Shown here: positions 32,655-44,640 of the stretch, piece after piece
Layout: each line of letters begins with the position of its first letter
How positions within the stretch are numbered: position 1 is the stretch's first letter
DNA from: Sarcophilus harrisii
Taxonomy: Eukaryota; Chordata; Mammalia; Dasyuromorphia; Dasyuridae
Direction of reading: 5' to 3'
Assembly: GCF_902635505.1 (NCBI RefSeq)
Contig: NC_045432.1
Coordinates: forward strand, 72,175,823-72,239,822
DNA: 64,000 nucleotides
Notes under the pieces: model-generated
Told to the model about the DNA's origin: nothing
Seen by the model: the letters and a program-made list of their open reading frames with translations, nothing else
Databases searched by the model: none
Made by a program: the position numbers and the translations under genes

Positions 32655-33835
32655 AAAGAAGTAGTTGGGAAGCATGTCACAGGAAATAATTACTTTGAAG
32701 CAGGTTTTATTAAAATTACTATAACAGGAAGTGAATGGAATATATAGCATAGTAAAATGCCTAGAAATAGGTGTGAATAGAATCACAGTAACACCATAAA
32801 AAGGGGTAAGGTTATCAATAAACATAACAAGTAGCTGAGAATTATATAATAATAAAATCCCTAGAAACTTGTATAAAGAAAAAACAAAGTAAGAGGAAGT
32901 AAGGAAAAATATTTTTCCTAAAAAACAGGAAAATCTCTGGAAGTTATTATAAAAAACAATACAATAAAAGGAAGTAGGTTGGAAATATTTCATAGTATAA
33001 AGCATAGAAATTGAAGTTTAAAAAAGCAAGTTTTTTAAAAAGCACTGAGACAATAAGTGGGAAGCTATCTGTAGTGTCAAAGGAAAGAGTGGAAATAACT
33101 ATAGTACAGTGTCTAGAATGAGATATAGGGGGAAAAGGAGCTGGAAATCCCAGCACTGAGAAAAGAAGTGGGAAGACTGTCACTATACCACTAGAGGGAA
33201 AAAAGTGGGAAATACATCAAAGTACAAACTTTGGAAGGAGGTGTTAAAAAAAATCACAGGAATAGGAAGTAATTTCGAAATATTTCATGATATAAAGTCT
33301 GTAGTTGGTGTGGAAAATGAAAGCACAAGGAGAGGAAGCGGGAAGATTATGATTAGAGCACTACAGGAAGTAGGTAGGAATGATATCACAGTACAATCTC
33401 CTGAAGAAAGTGGGGAGAAGGACAGGAGGGGGAGAATCAGAAGAATAGAAAATGGGTTGGAAACATTTAAGGATAAAAAGGCTGGAAAATGATGTGGAAA
33501 AAAGATGACAGCACTCAGAAAGGAAGTATAAAGATGATCACTGTAGCACCAAAAGATTGTAGATGGAAACTGCATCACAACAGAGTCTCTGGAAGGAGAT
33601 ATGGGGGCAGAAATCATGGGGAGCAAGAAATAGGTTGGAAATATTTCACAGTCTAAAGCCTAGACGTTGATATTAAAAAAAATCACTGCCCTAGGAGAGG
33701 AAGTAAGAAAACTATCACTGTATAGGAAAAAGGTAAGAATGATATCACAGTATGGACTCTAGATGTTCACATGAAAAAAAAAAAAAGCAAAAACTGGGAG
33801 TAGGTGGGAAATGTTCATGATATAAAAACTGACAA
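32655..33835. repeat. Second satellite: decayed ~175-bp unit made of two related ~88-bp halves
   Basis: Half A has the form 'GAAGTAGGTTGGAAATATTT' followed by 'CACAGTATAAAGCCTAGA' and 'GTTGATGTGG'. Half B has 'GGTAGGAATGATATCACAG', 'TACAATCTCTGGAAGG' and 'AGATATGGG'. The A-half core occurs at 32,981, 33,276, 33,459, 33,637 and 33,807, with gaps of 295, 183, 178 and 170 bp. The halves resemble each other, so the 175-bp unit is a dimer. It is purine-rich on the + strand and ends at an L1 5' end. Confidence 0.8.
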
Positions 33836-33837
33836 AT

Positions 33838-34235
33838 GGGGAGGTGGAGTCAAAATGGTAGAGTAAAACCAGGAACACATCTGACCTCTCCCAACTTCCT
33901 CTCCAAAAAAACCTTAAAATAACATCTCAAACTGAATTCTGGAGCAACAGAAATGACAAAAGGACAAGATGAAACAATTTTAACAAAGACAATTAACAAA
34001 GACAAATTGTCTTTAACAAGACAATTTTAACAAAATATTTTAACAAAAAATTAAAAGTAAAGAAATCTTGGAAAATGAGCAAAGAAAAAGGGAGGAAAGG
34101 CTCTGACCATAGAAAGTTACTACGTTGGCAGGAAAGATCAAAGATGACAGACCTCAAAAGAATTCCTAAATAGCTCACAAAAGATTTTCAAAACCAAGTA
34201 AGAGGATGAAAAAAAAATTGGAAAAGAATGAAAGA
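33838..34235 (+). mobile_element. L1 5' end (5' UTR/ORF1 start)
   Basis: 'GGAGGTGGAGTCAAAATGG', 'AGAGTAAAACCAGG', 'ACATCTCAAACTGAATTCTGG', then ORF1-like A-rich sequence. True L1 5' ends are rare in this window. Confidence 0.65.
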
Positions 34236-34239
34236 GATG

Positions 34240-34560
34240 CATATTTTTTGGTCATCTTAGCCAATCTGATAGGTATGAAGTGGTACCTCAGAGTTGTTTT
34301 AATTTGCATTTCTCTAATCAATAGAAATTCAGAGCATTTTTTCACATGACTATAGATAGCTGTGATTTTTTTCTGAAAACTTCCTGTTTATATCCTTTGA
34401 GCATTTGTCATAAGGGGAATAAATCATATACTTATAAATTTGATTCATTGTCTATATATTTGAGAAATGAGATCTTTAACAGAAAAACTTGCTATCAAAA
34501 CTTCCCCTCAGTTTTCTACTTTCCTTCCAATCTTGGCTACATTGGTTTTGCTTGTACAAA
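34240..34560 (-). mobile_element. L1 fragment, antisense
   Basis: 'GGTCATCTTAGCCAATCTG', 'TATGAAGTGGTACCTCAG', 'TTTTAATTTGCATTTCTCTAA' are the antisense of the ORF2 C-terminal region. It ends at an A run, 34,559-34,579. Confidence 0.75.
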
Positions 34561-34765
34561 AAAAAAAAAAAAAAAAAAAGCTTAAATTTAAGGTAATCAA
34601 AATTATGCAGTTTACATTCCATAATGCTTTCTATGTCTTCTTTGCTTATAATTTCTTCTCTTATTCATAGAACTGATGAATAAACAATTTTATGCTCTCC
34701 TAATTTGTTTATAGTATCACCTTTTCTGGGTAAACAGTGTATATACATTGTGACCAGTATATACA

Positions 34766-35024
34766 TTGGATGCTATGTAAATGCTAGCTGTGATTTTTAT
34801 TTAAATGTTAATATCGGATAATCTTGGGTAGGAAGGGAGGGAGAGAGGGAGAAAAATTTGGAACACGAGGTTTTGCAAAGGTGAATGTTGACAACTATCT
34901 GCATGCATTTGGAAAAATGAAATACTATCAAAAGAAAGAAGAAAGGATGGTTGGGTTGAGTTAAACATATGCAAATTGAATTACATTTTGTGACTCATGT
35001 GATTAATATGAATTAAATCTGGAA
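34766..35024 (+). repeat. 259-bp direct duplicate, copy 1 (copy 2 at 36,604-36,862)
   Basis: It contains an L1 3' end ('TTGGAACACGAGGTTTTGC', 'GACAACTATCTGCATGCATT') plus about 95 bp of downstream unique sequence. I see one mismatch to copy 2 (GACTCATG vs GATTCATG). There is no poly-A or target-site duplication at its edges. Confidence 0.93.
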
Positions 35025-35229
35025 TCTTGCTATATAGTTTGAGATGTTAGTCTATATCTGGGTTTCGGCCGAACTGCTTTGTAGTTTTCCTTGTAGTTTT
35101 TGTCAAATAGTGAGTTCCTGTCCCCAAACCTGAGATCTTTGTGTTTATGAAACACTAGATTACTATGGCTATTACCTACTGTGTATTATGTACCCGAATA
35201 TATTCCAGTGAAATACCATTCTATTTCTT

Positions 35230-35406
35230 AGCCAGTATCAGAGGGTTTTTTTTTTTGGGGGGGGGGAAGATCTACCTTTTCTTTTGGACCATATCTTTTA
35301 TAGAAATGTTTTACCCAACTTCACATGGCCTTCTCAATAGAGGGGAGGGAGGAAGGGGGAGAATCTAGAATTCAAGATTTTAAAAACAAATGGTAAAAAA
35401 AAAAAA
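35230..35406 (+). mobile_element. L1 3' end
   Basis: 'TTTATAGAAATGTTTTACC', 'CACATGGCCTTCTCAATAG', 'GAGAATCTAGAATTCAAG', with a G run inside and an A-rich tail; the same 3' UTR type as 9,660-9,905. Confidence 0.7.
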
Positions 35407-35464
35407 TGGTTCGGTTCTCCCTCTAATATCTAGGATCAAAATAGTCTCTTGTTTAACATTTAAA

Positions 35465-35745
35465 TAACAGTCACAGCATTTACATAGCATTTTAAGATTT
35501 GCAAAGCACTTTACAAATATTATCTCTTTACATCCACAACTACCCTGAGAGTTAAGTATAATTATTAATCTTTTTAATTTTATTTTGCCACTTAAAATAT
35601 AACCCCTATTTTATAGATAAAGAGACTGAAGTAGTCAATGGAAGTGACTTTCCCAAGATCACATAGTAGTAAATGGAAGATCCAAGATATGAAACCAGGT
35701 TCTCTCACTTTAATTTCACTGCCTTTTCTATTGGACTACACAGAA
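35465..35745 (-). mobile_element. MIR SINE, long antisense copy
   Basis: 'AGCATTTACATAGCATTTTAAG', 'CAAAGCACTTTACAAATATT', 'TTTATAGATAAAGAGACTGAAG', 'AAGATCACATAGTAGTAAATGG'. This is an isolated copy of the tail that is tandemly repeated at 13-20 kb. Confidence 0.8.
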
Positions 35746-36004
35746 GTTAGAATTCAGTAGAGTGGTTAAGAGAGCCTGTGTAATTGATATCCTATTGCTT
35801 GCTTTCTCAGTAGACAGAGGAGGGAGTGAGAGGGAAGGAAAGAATTTGGAAAGAGAAGAATGTTTAAATAAATAATACATTTTAATAAAAAGAATTTATA
35901 GAGAAAGAAAAAAACAAAGCACGGATCTAATTGTGTCTCTTTGTCTTCAAGAAGCTTCAATGTATCTCTCTTGACTTTAAGAAAAAATTCTCCTCTTCCA
36001 CATT

Positions 36005-36342
36005 TAAAACCTTACACAAGTTGACTCCAGTTTATCCATTCAGACTTATTTCGCATGGCCTCCAATGGACCAATCAAGTTTCGCCTCCTGCTGCATCTCC
36101 ATCCCCGTCCCAAGTCCATACATTTGCATCTGCTGCCACCTGTGCCCGGAATCATCTCCATTCCTGTCTCAACTTCTTAGAGGCCCTTAGTTCTCTTCAA
36201 GGTACCCCCCCATACACACAAGAGACCTCATCCACAGTTGTAACAAAGCTCCTTGATGATGGGGACTCTTCCTTTTTATACTTGTGTCCCCCATGCCTAG
36301 GACAGAGCCAGGCACACAGTAGGCACTGGAAAGCTGCTTATT
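36005..36342 (+). mobile_element. L2 LINE 3' region
   Basis: 'CACCTGTGCCCGGAATCATC', 'CTCCTTGATGATGGGGACTC', 'GACAGAGCCAGGCACACAGTAGG'. Confidence 0.7.
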
Positions 36343-36790
36343 GGTGACGTGAACCAAGACAATTCCAACAGACTTTTAATGGAGAGAGCCATCTGCCTCC
36401 AGAGAGAGAACTATGGAGACTGAATGTGGATCAGAGCAGAGGATTTGCACCTTTTTGTTGTTGCTGTTGTTTGTTTGCTTGTTTTTTTCTTGTGTTTTTT
36501 TTCCCTTTTGATTTGATTTTTTGTGTGCAACATGACAAATATGGAAATGATTACACATGCTTAATCTCTATTGGATTGCTAGCTATAGTGAATCTATATT
36601 GGATTGGATGCTATGTAAATGCTAGCTGTGATTTTTATTTAAATGTTAATATCGGATAATCTTGGGTAGGAAGGGAGGGAGAGAGGGAGAAAAATTTGGA
36701 ACACGAGGTTTTGCAAAGGTGAATGTTGACAACTATCTGCATGCATTTGGAAAAATGAAATACTATCAAAAGAAAGAAGAAAGGATGGTT
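36343..36790 (+). mobile_element. L1 3' end
   Basis: 'CCATCTGCCTCCAGAGAG', 'GAACTATGGAGACTGAATGTGG', T-rich tract, 'AACATGACAAATATGG' and the terminal 'GACAACTATCTGCATGC'. Its last part lies in the 259-bp duplicate, so this copy is probably the source. Confidence 0.8.
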
Positions 36791-36862
36791 GGGTTGAGTT
36801 AAACATATGCAAATTGAATTACATTTTGTGATTCATGTGATTAATATGAATTAAATCTGGAA
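36604..36862 (+). repeat. 259-bp direct duplicate, copy 2
   Basis: Offset from copy 1 is 1,838 bp. Here the L1 part is continuous with its upstream 3' UTR. Confidence 0.93.
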
Positions 36863-37612
36863 ATTGCAGGTCTTCATACTAGATGACTACTTCTCACTTA
36901 TGGGAGAGTGGGTGGGTAATGGATTCTTTTCATGTAGGGAATGGACCAGATTAATGAGAAGCCTCCTCCCAGACACTGAGATTCTGACTGACGATAATAT
37001 AGTGTATGCCATTAAACATTTTAAAAGTCACCTGAGACAGAAACTGTGGGTGGTTAAAGATGACCCCTTCTCACTATGGAACAGAAACAGCTTTAAAATA
37101 TATTCCCACTAGAATGAGTCACCGGCTTCCTAGTCTGACCAAGTAGTTGGCTTTAACCATAGGAAAGGGAACGTAAGTGTGATGTAACCAAAGCCTCGTA
37201 GACTTCTCCACTCAGATGTGCTGTGAGTACCTCAAATCTGACATGTCCAGAACATGTCATCTCCCCCACCCAAACCTGCCCTTCATCCTAACTTCCCTAT
37301 TTCTCTAGAGGGTATCACTATCCTTCTAGTCTCCCCATTAGTACCACAACCAACTTAGTTAGGGCCCTTAGGGTACCTAGACTCTAGACTGCCTAGATCG
37401 ATGGAACATTAATGGGAATAAGTGTTTAGCTATGATATCAAAATACTCTCTGACTGGGAATTATAACAGTAAAAGGCAATGGTATAATAGAACATGAATT
37501 TGACAGTTTTCATCAAATTCTCTCCCATCTGATGACTTGTTCTAGATATCTCCTTTTATCAGCAACTCTGCTTCTCCCTCTGGGTCACTGAATCTCCTGA
37601 AACTTTGCCCGC

Positions 37613-38497
37613 ACATTGATGCATTGTTGGTGGAGTTGTGAACGAATCCAACCATTCTGAAGAGTAGTTTGGAACTATGCTCAAAAAGTTATCAAACTGT
37701 GCATACCCTTTGATCCAGCAGTGTTACTACTGGGCTTATATCCCAAAGAGATTATAAAGAAGGGAGAGGGACCTGTATGTGCACGAATGTTTGTGGCAGC
37801 CCTCTTTGTAGTAGCCAGAAACTGGAAACTGAGTGGATGCCCATCAATTGGAGAATGGTTGGGTAAATTGTGGTATATGAATATGATGGAATATTATTGT
37901 TCTCTAAGAAATGACCAACAGGATGATTTCAGAAAGGTCTGGAGAGATTTACACGAACTGATGCTGAGGGAAATGAGCAGGACAAGGAGATCATTATATA
38001 CTTCAACAACAATACTATATGATGACCAGTTCTGATGGACCTGGCCATCCTCAGCAATGAGATCAACCAATTCATTTCCAATGGAGCAGTAATGAACTGA
38101 ACCAGCTATGCCCAGAGAAAGAACTCTGGGTGATGACTAAAAACCATTACATTGAATTCCCAATCCCTATATTTTTGCCCACCTGCATTTTTGATTTCCT
38201 TCACAAGCTAATTGTACAATATTTCAGAGTCTGATTCTTTTTGTACAGCAAAATAACGGTTTGGTCATGTATACTTATTGTGTATCTAAGTTATATTTTA
38301 ATATATTTAACATTTATTAGTCATCCTGCCATCTGGGGGAGGGGGTGGGGGGTAAGAGGTGAAAAATTGGAACAAGAGGTTTGGCAATTGTTAATGCTGT
38401 AAAGTTACCCATACATATAACCTGTAAATAAAAGGCTATTAAAGAAAAAAAAAGACTAAAAAATAAAAAGAAAAAAATAAAATAAAATAAAAAAAAG
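37613..38497 (+). mobile_element. L1 3' end with long A-rich tail and target-site duplication
   Basis: It starts 'GCATTGTTGGTGGAGTTGTG' and ends in about 60 bp of A-rich tail. AAACTTTGCCCGC before and AAATTTAGCCCGC after form a 13-bp target-site duplication with two differences. It is 5'-truncated. Confidence 0.88.
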
Positions 38498-38734
38498 AAA
38501 TTTAGCCCGCTTTTCACTCAGCTTTGGAACAATCACCCTGGGACCATACCATGCAATACCAACACTGATAGGCAACCATATATGGCCTGCCCTCACCATC
38601 TCATCTGGCCGTGCACTGGGCCCTATCAAATCAACTCTCTATTTGTCAATTGACAGCCCTATGATTCTGCTCACCATCCCTGTGATTCCCCATACCAGAA
38701 CAAGCTTCCCAGACCACCATGACATGATGTGTGT

Positions 38735-38830
38735 TGTCTCGTCCGACGAGAACATAAGCTCCTCAAAAGCAAGGACTGCCTTGCTTTTGTAGCTCAGTGC
38801 TTGCCACAAAGTAGGTCTGCTTTTCAGCCA
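38735..38830 (+). mobile_element. L2 LINE 3' end
   Basis: 'GAACATAAGCTCCTCAAAAGC', 'AAGGACTGCC', 'CAGTGCTTGCCACAAAGTAGG'. Confidence 0.65.
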
Positions 38831-39700
38831 ACCATTCATTCATTCATTCATTCCTCAAGCAAACTCTTCCATCTCTTCTGGTTTTTCTAGGACATTATCT
38901 CCCACACTTTAACACCGAAAGCTTCCAGCATGTAGTAAGATGAAGCAATTGCATCACTTAAGGCAATGCCCCTGACCAGATCAGCCAGAGCCAAAGTGCC
39001 AAGATCTCTGTTTCCCTCATCACCACATTGCTGAGTGACCGCCCTCTGCCAACCTCAAGGCAGCGCAAGCAACGGGCAGGAAAGACTCCAGTGCCTACAG
39101 GAAAGGCAGCACGCACAACCAAGAGGCTTTTCCACGCCAGCTTGGCTGGAGCTGTCACCAACCCAAGATCCTCCCTTAAGGCATTTTTGTGAAAAGTTCA
39201 CTTTGGGTGGGGAGTGGGGATGTCATGTTTTCATGCTGACACAGAGTGCTGTTTTTTAGAAAAGGATACTTCCAAGTAAATCTATGTGTACATGCAAGCA
39301 GCAAACAGAAATCAGAGAAGTTACAGATTCAAATATAGCAGAAAAAACACACGAGAGTGAATGAACTCTACGGCTGGAAAAGTTATAGTTTGGTTCAAAC
39401 CAAGAGACAGGCTCTGATCTCACTCAAGGGGAAAGTCCCCCAAGACTCCAGACAGGCAAGTTGGAGGTCAGAGCCATGGTGAGAAGCTCAATTCCCCTTC
39501 GTGTTGTCGATGTCTCTTTCTGCAAACTTGAGCATTCTATCACCCAAGAAGCTCTTGGATCAAGTGCAGCTCACACGTGGGGTGTTCAGGGCCATGTCAC
39601 ACCCAGCATTGTGTGCACTGGTTCAGTCACATCTCCATCTGTAAACACGGCAGTACTTGAGAAAAAAGGACTCAAGGGAAATTCCAGTTTCTTTCCATGA
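38831..39700. other. Mostly unique sequence, no exon recognised
   Basis: It has a short (CATT)n run at 38,845-38,863 and otherwise ordinary single-copy sequence. Confidence 0.5.
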
Positions 39701-40779
39701 TACTATGTCCAAAACTTGGCTCTGTATTTTCTCTCCTTCGACCCTCCCCTCCCCAAACCCTGTCAGTTCTTCCTTCAGTGTCCCTTCCTCTTCATTCACA
39801 CCATCTCCACCCTGGTATAGGGTGGCTGGAAAGCTATAACAGCTAGAGAGATGCTTTGCCTGTCCAGTTTCTCTCTTCCCATGGGTCCGTTGGTCCTATT
39901 CACTTGTGGTATCTCTCCCGCTTCTTCCTTATTCTACCACTCCATTGTATCCCCTCTCAAATAAGATCCGATCTGTAAAGGATTCATCCTAGTGCCCGAC
40001 ACATAGTGGGTACTGAAGGAATGCTTGTTTCCTTCCCTCTTTTTGTGTCTCATTTTCCACTCTTCTCTACCACTGTGATAGCCTCACTCTCTCTACTTTG
40101 TTCTTCTTTCCCACCCTCACATTTCTCATCTCTGCTTATTCTTTTCATTTTTCCTTTTTCTGTGGCTTTCTCTCCATCCAAAAATGCTGCTAGCTTAGGC
40201 CCCAGCACCACACTGTCTGGAGCAGCCTCATTTCCTAGACCACAGACTGCACTAAATGGGGATGGAATGATTCATATGATTCCCAAAAAATCGACATTCC
40301 ATTTGAATGTTGTATCGATGAGAACATCTCTCCTCTTAGCACTCTAATTCGAATGCAATGGAGGTAGCAGAAAACGTTGGAGAAAGCCGTGGTTTGGCTG
40401 CCTGGGTCTGCTACCACTTGGCTCTCTCAGCACCTTAAAGCTCAGGGCCATTTTCAGCCTCAAGGTCCTTGACGTGAAACCTCTCTGTGGTGACTAAGAT
40501 GTTGGTGTTTGAAGGAATGTCCGAAGCCATTCAAAAAATGGAAAGCGGTCTCCAAGAAGCTAGACTGAGAAAATGGCTAGACTGGAAATGTCTTAACTTA
40601 GAAAATAGACAAACAAAAATTGGCTCCAAATGGGAAGTTTTAACAGCATTGTGAAAAGAAAACTCTTCTGGTTCTAACATGTCCAACAGTGAACTCATTT
40701 TCTCACACAAACCAGTCCTCCTTTTTAAAGGCCTTGTCTCTGATAATGGTACCACCACTGGACCGATCACATAGACTCA

Positions 40780-42535
40780 AGACCTCGAATCCAACTTTAA
40801 CTCATCTCTCTCTTTTACCCTATCTCCCTTGCCCCCAGCTCCAGCGGTCATTCACCAAGACCCATTCATTTTTCACTGGAAGCGTTTCTTGCATAATCCT
40901 ATATTATTCCTATATTATTACAACCATTTCTTTTTTATTTATTTTTATTGCAGCTTTTTATTTCAAAACATATGCAAGGATAATTTTTCACCATTGATTC
41001 TTGCAAAACTTTGGGTTCCAATTTCCCTCTTTACCGCCCCCCCCAGGATAGCAAGTAATATGACAAACATGTTAAAATATATGTAAATTCCAAATAGACG
41101 TACATATTTATACAATTCTCTTGCTGCACAAGAAAAATCAGATCAAAAAGGGAAAAATGAGAAAGAAAACAAAATGGGAGCAAACAACAAAAAGAGAGAA
41201 AATGCTATGTTGTGAACCACACTCAGTTCCCACAGTCCTCTCTCTGGATGCAGATGGCTCTCTTCATCACAAGATTATTGGAACTGACCTGAACCATCTC
41301 ATTGTTGAAGAGCCACGTCCATCAGAATTGATCATCGTATAATCTTGTCATGTATAATGATCTCCTGGTTCTCCTCACTTCACTCAGCATCAGTTCGTGT
41401 AAGTCTCTCCAGGCCTTTCTGAAATCATCATGCTGGTCGTTCCTTATAGAACAATAATATTCCATAACATTCATATCCCATAACTTATTCAGCCATTCTC
41501 CAATTGATGGGCAGCCACTCAGTTTCCAGTTTCTATTGCAACCATTTCTTAACTACTCTCTCAGACTCCAATCTCTCCTCACTCTGCTCCTCATAAATAC
41601 TCTCTCAGATTAATCTTCCCAAAGCTCCAATGTTATCATGTCACTCCTTTACTCAAAAGCTTTCAATGGCTCCCTCTCTCTTCTGAAATACTCAAAGTGA
41701 TCTATATCACTAATGAAAGCATTTCTTCCAATGATGCAAATGACAACTGGATTGTAACAGCCATCCTGTGCAACTCTTCTCTACATCCTCCCTTAAGCAC
41801 ACTAGAGGGGGTCCATTCAACATGCAGGAGACCTTCCCTCCTTTCTCTTGAAATCACAAAGATGCATAGAATGGAGCACATGCACTTTTGATTGAGCAAC
41901 TATCACTCTGCCCACATGACCAGCCCATCTTCTCCATTTCTCCAATTCTACTATGCAGTTCCTCATTTTCTGCATGTTGGGGCCCTCACACTCACCATTC
42001 ACCTTTCTACTGGCTTACTATCATCCGCCATCATTAGCAGAAACCCCCTGCCACATTTCCTACTGTGTAAAATCGCAACTCCTTTGTTCCGTTTTCAAGA
42101 CTTTTCTTCGGCACAGCCTCTCAGTACCTCTCATCCTCAACGTGTATGCTCCATTTCATTCAGGTCCATCATCAAATACTTTCTACTTTTTCTTGCCTCT
42201 GTGGTGCCTTCTCTGCTCCAAATGTCCACGTTGTATTGAGCAGTCAAGTTCTATCTCAAATCTCACCTCCTCCATGGAAACTTCCCTGTCTACATTATTA
42301 TCTGCCTCCATTATCACCCTCTTCTGATTTCCTCCAGTGCTTCAAATCACAATTTGGCTCAGTATTGTAGAATGTCTAGTATCGTTATTATTTCCTGGGG
42401 TCTGGTTTGTCTCTACGACTAAACTAAAAGTTTCTTGAGGGTGGGAACCTTGTCTTAGCCACTTTGTAATTCCCCTACGGGGCCAAGAAGAGAGTCTTCT
42501 TCATAGTAAGAACTCCATACATATTTATTGAACAA
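40780..42535 (+). mobile_element. L2 LINE, long 3' portion, split by an antisense L1
   Basis: Left part 40,780-40,916; right part 41,551-42,535 with 'TGTTATCATGTCACTCC', 'CTTTCAATGGCTCCC', 'GTTTCTTGAGGGTGGGAACC' and 'CATATTTATTGAACAA'. These motifs are in L2 order. Confidence 0.75.
40933..41534 (-). mobile_element. L1 3' end inserted in L2, with target-site duplication
   Basis: Antisense L1 tail flanked by ATTACAACCATTTCTT and ATTGCAACCATTTCTT (16 bp, one difference). Confidence 0.9.
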
Positions 42536-43117
42536 CCTAAATATTAAAGGTCACATGATAAAAAATTAGAAGAAAATAGGAAGATGCATCTTTCAGATCT
42601 GTGGTAAGGGGATAATTATATTAATTTTTTTTAAAATAAATCATCTTTATTTCTGAATGTACCTCTCCTTTCTCTCCACCCACCCACAGGGTCATTTCTT
42701 GAAAGAAAAAAATGAAAGAGGAAAAAACAATTCAGCAAAAATAACCTCCATATCATCATTATCTGACATGCAATTTTTCTCTGTACGTCCATTTAGAAAC
42801 AGAGGGGCTAAGCAGCCATGGACAGCCACAGAGAACCGTGTCTAGCGGTCTCATTTTGGAGGGTTTGGGGTGGTGGGGGAGGAAAGGGCTAGTAGGTAAG
42901 CAGCCAGCCAGCCCTCAGCCAGAGTCCATGTGACTCAGTTTCCTAATTCCCTGATGCTCAAAGGCAGAAAGGTTGCGGGGTCTTGACTAGCTCAGCTCAA
43001 GTGAACACTGCAGCCTGAAGCTCTTCCAAGTCGTCCGTGAGCTTGTTTCATAACCATAACCGTACGATCTGGGGAGCTAGACATTGATTTCTGGCAAAAT
43101 TAAGATGGAGAAAGGGG

Positions 43118-43215
43118 ATAACAGGCAGTGTGGCATAATGGATATATCTCAAGGTAGGGCCGGCCTTGAGGCAGGAAGTCCTGGGTTCAAGTCCTACCTC
43201 TGAGAAATAGGGAAG
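43118..43215 (+). mobile_element. MIR-type SINE 5' part
   Basis: 'GGCAGTGTGGCATAATGG', 'GAGGCAGGAAGTCCTGGG', 'TTCAAGTCCTACCTCTGAG'. Confidence 0.7.
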
Positions 43216-43382
43216 CAGAAGAAATAGGGAGCTCTTGAAAGTTCTCAGTAAAGGAGTGACATGATAAAACTGGAACTTTAGGAAGATTTATCGGATAAGC
43301 TCTCAGTGCTCTGAGCAACCCCCTAAGACTATACACTACACAGAAGGTGCAGACTTACTTTGGTAAAAATGAGTTCCCAGGT

Positions 43383-43612
43383 GAGCCAGCTACATGATGC
43401 AATGGATAGAGGGCTGGAGTCTTCTTGACTCAAGTCTTCTTGAGTTCAAATTCAGACTCAGACAATTTCTATTGTTAGGACCCTGGCTCAGTTTTCTCAA
43501 CTAGAAAAATGGGGATAACAACAGCACCCACCTCTGGCAGAGTCGTTGGGAAGAATAAACTAGATGCACCTAGCCTAGAGTCTGCAAATAGTAGATTCTA
43601 TAAATATGCTTA
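43383..43612 (+). mobile_element. MIR-type SINE
   Basis: 'GCAATGGATAGAGGGCTGG', 'GAGTTCAAATTCAGACTC', 'CTCAGTTTTCTCAACTAG', 'AAAATGGGGATAACAACAGC'. Confidence 0.7.
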
Positions 43613-44211
43613 TTCCCTTTCCCTTCCTCTTCTACCCAACGAAATAGTAGGTCCAGTCCCTACCTCTAAGTATGAAGAATACAGAGAAATCTGGAAGATC
43701 TTTATAAGATAATGCAAAAATAGAGAACACAGAAAGCAGGGAGATGTGATCATTATAATCATAGAAGAGGAAAGTAAATGAGAAAAAGATTTCAGGACCT
43801 ATGGGGAGTAATTTTTAAAAAATGTATAGGATACTCTATGCAATAAAATGAATGTAAATATAAATGGTACTAGGTATATTTCTTTGATTGAATCAATGCT
43901 CAATGTTCTATTTCTAATGAAACATTTAATTTTTTAAACTCTAGCATGGCTTCATCTAAAACAAGCCATGCCCAACTAAGCTAAATTTCTTCCTCTTTTG
44001 GACAGGAAGAAAGAACGGGGGGCAAAATGTTCTTTTGGTTTTAGCAAATCTAGATTTTGACAACCATCTCAAGCTATTTCCCCATTATTCCAGGTCAGAC
44101 ACACTTCCTGCTAGGCCACAACCGTCTGCCTCACTTTGCTTCCTTTCATAGGCCTGTCCTACAACTTAATTCAATTCAACATTTGTTCAACATCTACTAA
44201 GAGCAAGATAC

Positions 44212-44394
44212 TTTTTTAATTAAAGCTTTTTATTTTCCAAACACACGCATGGCTAATTCTTCGACATTAACCCTTGCCAAACCTTGTGTTCCAAATTCCT
44301 CTCCCCTTCCCCTGTCCCTTCCCCTAGATGGCAAGTAGATGGTAGAAATATATGTTAAATCCATTATATGCATACAAATGTATACAATTATCTG
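44212..44394 (-). mobile_element. Short L1 3' end, antisense
   Basis: 'TTTAATTAAAGCTTTTTATT', 'GCATGGCTAATTCTTCGAC', 'CCCCTAGATGGCAAGTAG'. GAGCAAGAT repeats on both sides as a 9-bp target-site duplication. Confidence 0.85.
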
Positions 44395-44514
44395 AGCAAG
44401 ATGCTCTTCTAGGCAAAGGGAATGCAAGAATCACTTGATAGTGCCCTCGTACATCCTAGACTTTTTTCCTGGTTTTGTTCATGGATCTCTTTTTATGCCA
44501 TTCCCGTCTCTGCT

Positions 44515-44640
44515 GACTGAAATCATCCTTAGTTCAAATGCCACCTCTTCCATGAAGTCTTCCCTGAACCCCTCCCCCAACCTGGATGCACCCCCCTGCC
44601 CCCGCCCTTGATTTTGTGCTTATCTTTAGCCTGATTTGGA
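44515..44640 (+). mobile_element. L2 LINE fragment
   Basis: 'TTCAAATGCCACCTCTTCC', 'ATGAAGTCTTCCCTGAACCC' are typical of the L2 ORF2 end. Confidence 0.7.

Noticed and set aside
33205-33492. 95-codon + frame with charged residues
   Set aside because: It lies within the decayed 175-bp satellite; codons follow the repeat and there is no homology.
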